Of a DNA stretch of 9,772 nucleotides, positions 5,874 to 9,772 are shown piece by piece. The notes under the pieces were generated by a model that was given only the letters and a program-made list of their open reading frames with translations, searched no databases and had not been told where the DNA came from. Within the stretch, counting starts at the first letter, position 1. Each line of letters opens with the position of its first letter. The translations under genes were made by a program, and so were the position numbers. The stretch is from Clostridiaceae bacterium (lineage in GTDB: Bacteria; Bacillota; Clostridia; Saccharofermentanales; Fastidiosipilaceae): contig JAAZJE010000048.1 of the NCBI GenBank assembly GCA_012800515.1, positions 1 through 9,772 on the forward strand, given 5' to 3'.

Positions 5874-7478
5874 TCAAAAGAACAGGCGGCTGACGCGTAT
5901 AACGCCTTCAATCGCCGTAAGTTCCCGGTATAACTCCTCGCTGATTGGCGTATCGATCCCGACGAAGGCCTGGGCGCGCCCGCGATCGAGCTTGCGACTC
6001 CAATGCATGGAAGCGATATTGACCCCGGCGTTGCCGAGCATGGTCCCGACCTGGCCGATAATCCCCGGCACATCATTGTTATGAATCGCCAGGACATACG
6101 GGCAGAGCTCAAAGTCCATTGTGTAGCCGTAAAAACTGACCAGCATTTCCCGGTCGCGGGCAAAAATCGTGCCGGAGACACAAAGTTCTTCACTTCCGCT
6201 CCCGAAAGTTACCCGGATCAGATTCTCGAACACGTTCTGTTCGGGATCCTTCCTTTCCGTTACCTTAATGCCCAATTCCTCTACATTGGCACGGATGTTG
6301 ACAAAATTCAAACGTTGGTCGGTAATCGGCGTCAGGATGCCCTTAAGCACCGAAAGGGTCAGTAGACCGGTCTCTTCGCCCAGAAGCGAGCCGCTGTATG
6401 CCACCTCAACCCAATCCAAGCCGTGATTGCCGGACTGGTAATAAATTGCTCCCAGCTTCTCCGCCAGGCTGATATACGGACGAATCCCCTCCGCCGCCGT
6501 AATTCCCGGCAGGTTAACCGCCGAGACCATTTCGCCGCGCAAAGTCCCGGCAACGGCATCGGCAACACCCTCACCGACCCGGTTTTGGGCTTCGTACGTA
6601 CTCGCTCCCAAATGCGGCATATAGATGACATTCGGCAGGTGAAGCAGAGGATGGTCGAAAGTCTGTTTCTCCGGCGGCAGGTTGTAGTTCGGCTCCTTCG
6701 CCAGCACATCCAACGCGGCGCCGGCAACATGTCCGCTGACCAGCGCCTCGTACAGTGCCGTCTCGTCGATCAGTCCGCCGCGGGCGGCATTGACCACTCG
6801 CACTCCCGGCCGGCACAACGCCAGTTCTTTCGCTCCGATCATATTGACCGTATCGGGGGTCAGCGGCATATGGATACTAACCACATCGGCGCGGGGTAGC
6901 ATCTCCTCCAGGCTTTCACAACGTTCTATTTTCAATCTCTCAAATCGTTCGGTCGCCACATAAGGATCGTAGGCAATGACATCCATTCCGACTCCGCTGA
7001 GCTTTTCCGCCACGGTAGAGCCGATACGCCCCAATCCGACCAGCGCTGCCTTTTTACCGGTCAGTTCGCTCCCGGTCATGAGATTGCGGCGGAAATCGCC
7101 CTGCCGCACCAGACGGTCGGCAAAACAAATATTGCGGAACAAGGCATAGATCAGTCCGACGGCCAGCTCGGCGGCGGCCATAGTGTTGGCCGTTGGGGTA
7201 TTAACAACGACAATGCCCTTCTCCGTGCAGTACGGGACATCGATATTGTCCACTCCGGTGCCGGCGCGCCCGACAACGATCAGATTGGTAGCCGCATCCA
7301 GCAGGTCCCGGTCGACCCGGGTTGCGGAGCGGACGATCAGGGCGGCGTACTCACCGATAATCCCTCGCAGCTCGTCCGGCGACAGTCCCAAGCGGACATC
7401 GACCTCAAAGCCCTGTTGCCTCAGACCCGCTAAAGGTCGGTCGGCGAGTTTTTCCGTTACAAGTATTTTCCCCGGCAT
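5874..7478 (-). CDS. serA: D-3-phosphoglycerate dehydrogenase, long (ASB + ACT) form
   Basis: SerA oxidises 3-phosphoglycerate to 3-phosphohydroxypyruvate with NAD+, the first step of serine synthesis in the cytosol. The 534-residue length fits the long type with an allosteric-substrate-binding domain and an ACT domain. Seen in order: VGRAGTGVDNID (69-80), the Rossmann motif GLGRIG (148-153) with Asp171 as the NAD-selective acidic residue, catalytic Arg233 in NAARGG, Glu262 in LAKEP and His289 in MPHLGAST. Residues about 320-455 form the ASB domain. Residues about 460-534 form a C-terminal ACT domain beginning YVLAIHNNDVPGIIGQVG, the usual site of serine feedback inhibition. An AAGGAGG ribosome binding site lies about 8 nt before the ATG. 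The gene starts 28 bp after the stop of the aminotransferase gene, which supplies the next enzyme of the pathway, so the pair is an operon. No clear terminator follows the stop codon. Confidence 0.96.
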   Translation of the reverse strand: MPGKILVTEKLADRPLAGLRQQGFEVDVRLGLSPDELRGIIGEYAALIVRSATRVDRDLLDAATNLIVVGRAGTGVDNIDVPYCTEKGIVVVNTPTANTMAAAELAVGLIYALFRNICFADRLVRQGDFRRNLMTGSELTGKKAALVGLGRIGSTVAEKLSGVGMDVIAYDPYVATERFERLKIERCESLEEMLPRADVVSIHMPLTPDTVNMIGAKELALCRPGVRVVNAARGGLIDETALYEALVSGHVAGAALDVLAKEPNYNLPPEKQTFDHPLLHLPNVIYMPHLGASTYEAQNRVGEGVADAVAGTLRGEMVSAVNLPGITAAEGIRPYISLAEKLGAIYYQSGNHGLDWVEVAYSGSLLGEETGLLTLSVLKGILTPITDQRLNFVNIRANVEELGIKVTERKDPEQNVFENLIRVTFGSGSEELCVSGTIFARDREMLVSFYGYTMDFELCPYVLAIHNNDVPGIIGQVGTMLGNAGVNIASMHWSRKLDRGRAQAFVGIDTPISEELYRELTAIEGVIRVSRLFF

Positions 7479-7506
7479 AAATTTTCCTCCTTATGCCTAT
7501 TGCGGT

Positions 7507-8589
7507 CTAATGCCGCAATTCCGCACAGGCCGCGCTGAGTTCGGCCAGCATTGCTTCCATCTCCGCCCGGCTGCGTTCGCCCATATGAGCGACTCGGAAA
7601 GTGCGATTCTTCAGTTGACCATAGCCGTTGGAAATCAGATAACCGCGTTGCTCTAAATTCTTTACCAGTTGCGGCACATCAATATTATGTACATTGTCGA
7701 TGCAGGTTACGGTGCGGGAAAGATGCTCCCGATCACCGAAGAGAGCCATATTCTCCCGCGCCCAGTCGCGAGTCAACTCGGCCAGTTCGAGATGCCGGGC
7801 AAAGCGCGCCTCGAGCCCCTCGGCAAGAATCCGCTCCAACTGGTAGTCGAGAGCGTAATACAGGGAAAGCGGCGGCGTCGACGGATATTGGCACTTTTTC
7901 TCGCGGACAAAGCGATCCAGATTGAGCAGGTCAAAATACTGGCCTCTGCGCTCCGAGGGAACTTCATTTGCCGCCCGACGCGCCTTCTCACTGAATGAGC
8001 AGAGTGCCAGTCCCGGCGGCAGAGCGAGGCACTTCTGCGCCGAAGTGATGCAAATATCGATCCCCAATTCATCGACCGGGATATCTTCGCCGCCCAAGGA
8101 GCTCACCGCATCGACACACCAGACCACCTCCGGAAACCGACGCATTACAATAGCTATTTCCGCCAGCGGATTGGCAATCCCGGTCGAGGTCTCGTTATGT
8201 GTCACGCAGACCAGATCATATTTCCCGGTTTCCAGAGCCGCCGCTACATCCTCGGCACGGGTAATCTCCCCCGGCTCGGCAGCAAAGAGATCTGCCGGCA
8301 CCGCGTTGGATTCACAGAGTTCAAACCAGCGCTGTCCGAAGGCTCCGATCGAAAATACCGCTGCCCGGCGACGCGTACATGAGCGTACCGCCCCTTCCAT
8401 CAATCCGGTTCCGGATGATCCGGAAAGCAGAATCGTTTCCTCAGTCCGCATTATTTTCTGCAAATTGCGACTGATTCGGGATTGTAGTTCCGTAGCCTCC
8501 GTACCGCGATGCGAAATCATCGGCCGCGATAACTGAGCCAGGACTTCCGGAGCAACATCGGTCGGACCGGGAATAAACAGCTTTACCAT
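7507..8589 (-). CDS. Class-V PLP aminotransferase, likely phosphoserine aminotransferase (alanine-glyoxylate aminotransferase-like)
   Basis: This 360-residue pyridoxal-phosphate enzyme has FIPGPT near its start (5-10), SHRGTE (26-31), the phosphate-binding GSSGTG (57-62), HNETSTG (131-137), Asp160 in CVDAVSS for the pyridine nitrogen, Schiff-base Lys186 in TSAQKCLALPPGL, and Arg332 in FRVAHMG for the substrate carboxylate. The family includes serine-pyruvate and alanine-glyoxylate aminotransferases and the non-enterobacterial phosphoserine aminotransferases. Its place directly before serA argues that it converts phosphohydroxypyruvate to phosphoserine with glutamate, replacing a classical SerC. 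A serine-glyoxylate role cannot be excluded. The start is ATG 8589: AGGAGG lies 7 nt upstream, whereas an in-frame TTG at 8610 would place that ribosome binding site inside the coding region. It is co-oriented with the sodium pump gene 81 bp upstream. No separate promoter is evident in that gap. Confidence 0.9.
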   Translation of the reverse strand: MVKLFIPGPTDVAPEVLAQLSRPMISHRGTEATELQSRISRNLQKIMRTEETILLSGSSGTGLMEGAVRSCTRRRAAVFSIGAFGQRWFELCESNAVPADLFAAEPGEITRAEDVAAALETGKYDLVCVTHNETSTGIANPLAEIAIVMRRFPEVVWCVDAVSSLGGEDIPVDELGIDICITSAQKCLALPPGLALCSFSEKARRAANEVPSERRGQYFDLLNLDRFVREKKCQYPSTPPLSLYYALDYQLERILAEGLEARFARHLELAELTRDWARENMALFGDREHLSRTVTCIDNVHNIDVPQLVKNLEQRGYLISNGYGQLKNRTFRVAHMGERSRAEMEAMLAELSAACAELRH

Positions 8590-8610
8590 TACTAATCCTC
8601 CTATAAGCAA

Positions 8611-8650
8611 CAGGTCGGCGAATCTTGCCTGTGGGATTCTCGCCGACCTG
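8611..8650 (-). other. Long hairpin in the leader of the aminotransferase-serA genes
   Basis: CAGGTCGGCG (8611-8620) pairs perfectly with CGCCGACCTG (8641-8650). The stem extends by AATC/GATT (8621-8624 with 8635-8638) past a 2-nt bulge, leaving a 10-nt loop. In the direction of transcription it follows the stop codon of the sodium pump gene by about 20 nt and ends about 8 nt before the AGGAGG of the aminotransferase gene. There is no T-run after it, so it does not look like an ordinary intrinsic terminator. A role in transcript processing, 3'-end protection of the upstream message or translational control is possible. Confidence 0.7.
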
Positions 8651-8670
8651 ACTATTAACGTGTACTTCGG

Positions 8671-9772
8671 CTACCCGCCAAACACCGCCAGTAAGAAGCC
8701 GGCCGCAATTGCCGATCCTATTACTCCCGAGACATTGGGTCCCATTGCGTGCATGAGCAGGAAGTTGCCCGGATTTGCACGTTGCCCTTCGACCTGAGAA
8801 ACACGCGCCGCCATCGGCACGGCGGAAACTCCGGCGGAACCGATGAGCGGATTGACTTTACCCCCCGATAGTCTGTACATCACGCGCCCGCCGAGCACAC
8901 CGCCGACCGTGCTGATCGCAAAGGCCGCCAGACCCAGACCGACAATCTTAATCGTAGCCAGGCTGAGGAAACCGGTCTGAGTGATCGGATCATAGCCCAC
9001 CGCGGTAGCACCGACGGACACACCCAGGAAAATGGTAACGATATTCATCAGGGCGTTTTGAGCCGTATCGCTCAGACGATCAACTACGCCGCACTCGCGG
9101 AAGAGATTGCCCAGCATCAGCATACCGAGCAGAGGTGCGACCGAGGGCAGTATAAGCAGGATAAATATCGTGCAGACGATCGGAAAAATGATTTTCTCGG
9201 TCTTGGACACTCCACGCAGTTGCTCCATACGGGTCTCACGCTGCCTTTTAGTTGTCAAGGCACGCATGATCGGCGGCTGAATCATTGGAATCAGCGCCAT
9301 GTACGAGTATGCCGCCAAAGCGATCGGAGCCAGCAGGTGCGGCGCTAATTTGGAAGTCAGGAAGATCGCCGTCGGACCGTCGGCTCCGCCGATGATACCG
9401 ATACTGGCCGCCTCGGTGGGAGTAAACCCAAGTAAAATAGCAAACATAAAGGCCGCGTAGACGCCCAACTGCGCCGCAGCACCCAGGAACATAGAGGAAA
9501 CCCGCGCCAGCATCGGCCCGAAGTCGGTCATAGCGCCGATCCCCATGAAAATCAATGAAGGATAGATGTTCAGCTTAACACCCAAATAAAGAAGATCGAT
9601 CAGGCCGCCCTGATTGGCAATCTGGCTCAGGCTCGGAACTTTACCGTCGGCAAAGAGTTCCGGATGATACAAGCCGGACAGGGGCAAGTTCGAAAGCAAC
9701 ATGCCGAACGAAATGCAAACCAACAATAGTGGCTCGAATTTTTTGACGATCGCCAAATAGAGCATGAAGCAA
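8671..9772 (-). CDS. Na+-translocating decarboxylase beta subunit (OadB/GcdB/MmdB family), N-terminus beyond the right edge
   Basis: This integral membrane protein would couple decarboxylation of a biotin-bound carboxyl group to sodium export, as in oxaloacetate, methylmalonyl-CoA or glutaconyl-CoA decarboxylases. Numbering from the first Met in the window (ATG 9765), hallmark segments are GGADGPTAIF (126-135, with the conserved Asp129 proposed to act in Na+ and proton transfer), VSAVPMAARVSQ (313-324) and NPGNFLLMHAMGPN (331-344), with several hydrophobic helices between. The frame stays open through that Met to the edge (codons for Cys-Phe precede it). Family members carry an N-terminal helix before the matching LYLAI.K.FEPLLL segment, so the true start is outside the window. 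Gamma, biotin-carrier and carboxyltransferase subunits are not in view and may lie upstream. The substrate therefore cannot be assigned. The aminotransferase-serA pair follows in the same direction. Confidence 0.94.
   Translation of the reverse strand, partial: CFMLYLAIVKKFEPLLLVCISFGMLLSNLPLSGLYHPELFADGKVPSLSQIANQGGLIDLLYLGVKLNIYPSLIFMGIGAMTDFGPMLARVSSMFLGAAAQLGVYAAFMFAILLGFTPTEAASIGIIGGADGPTAIFLTSKLAPHLLAPIALAAYSYMALIPMIQPPIMRALTTKRQRETRMEQLRGVSKTEKIIFPIVCTIFILLILPSVAPLLGMLMLGNLFRECGVVDRLSDTAQNALMNIVTIFLGVSVGATAVGYDPITQTGFLSLATIKIVGLGLAAFAISTVGGVLGGRVMYRLSGGKVNPLIGSAGVSAVPMAARVSQVEGQRANPGNFLLMHAMGPNVSGVIGSAIAAGFLLAVFGG

Overview
The window looks like chromosomal DNA of an anaerobic, Clostridia-like member of the Firmicutes. 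The evidence is indirect: strong AGGAGG-type ribosome binding sites, tRNA genes with the 3' CCA encoded, a secreted BspA-type leucine-rich-repeat lipoprotein, a Na+-translocating decarboxylase beta subunit, and a class-V (non-enterobacterial) phosphoserine-aminotransferase-like gene beside serA. No species is claimed.

Layout, left to right. (1) Positions 1-1750, minus strand: the first 583 residues of a lipoprotein with a repetitive Thr/Glu/Pro-rich stalk and exact 23-residue LRR_5 repeats. The gene runs off the left edge. (2) Positions 1751-2062: AT-rich divergent intergenic region with a good extended -10 promoter for the rightward genes. (3) Positions 2063-4684, plus strand: a two-gene operon of an M20 (AbgB-like) metallo-amidohydrolase and a NagA-family deacetylase, probably acting on N-acylated compounds. 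(4) Positions 4669-5388, minus strand: a stand-alone left-handed beta-helix acyltransferase resembling the C-terminal half of GlmU. Its 3' end overlaps that of the NagA gene by 16 bp. (5) Positions 5441-5811, plus strand: a tRNA operon, Val(UAC)-Asp(GUC)-Phe(GAA), with its own promoter, a long hairpin between Asp and Phe, and a strong intrinsic terminator. (6) Positions 5874-9772, minus strand: in transcription order, an oadB/gcdB/mmdB-type sodium pump beta subunit (5' end outside the window), a class-V aminotransferase and serA. The last two together give the first two steps of serine synthesis from 3-phosphoglycerate. A long hairpin lies just before the ribosome binding site of the aminotransferase gene.

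Most of the window is conventional metabolism and tRNA genes. I do not see a clear new defence, mobile or regulatory system. The points most worth a second look are the modular lipoprotein (a 248-residue higher-order duplication plus 39-bp tandem repeats in the stalk), the pairing of two deacylases with divergent NagA motifs, and the two unexplained RNA hairpins at 5670-5697 and 8611-8650. Three gene starts were set by ribosome binding sites (2063, 5388, 8589). Two genes are cut by the window edges.
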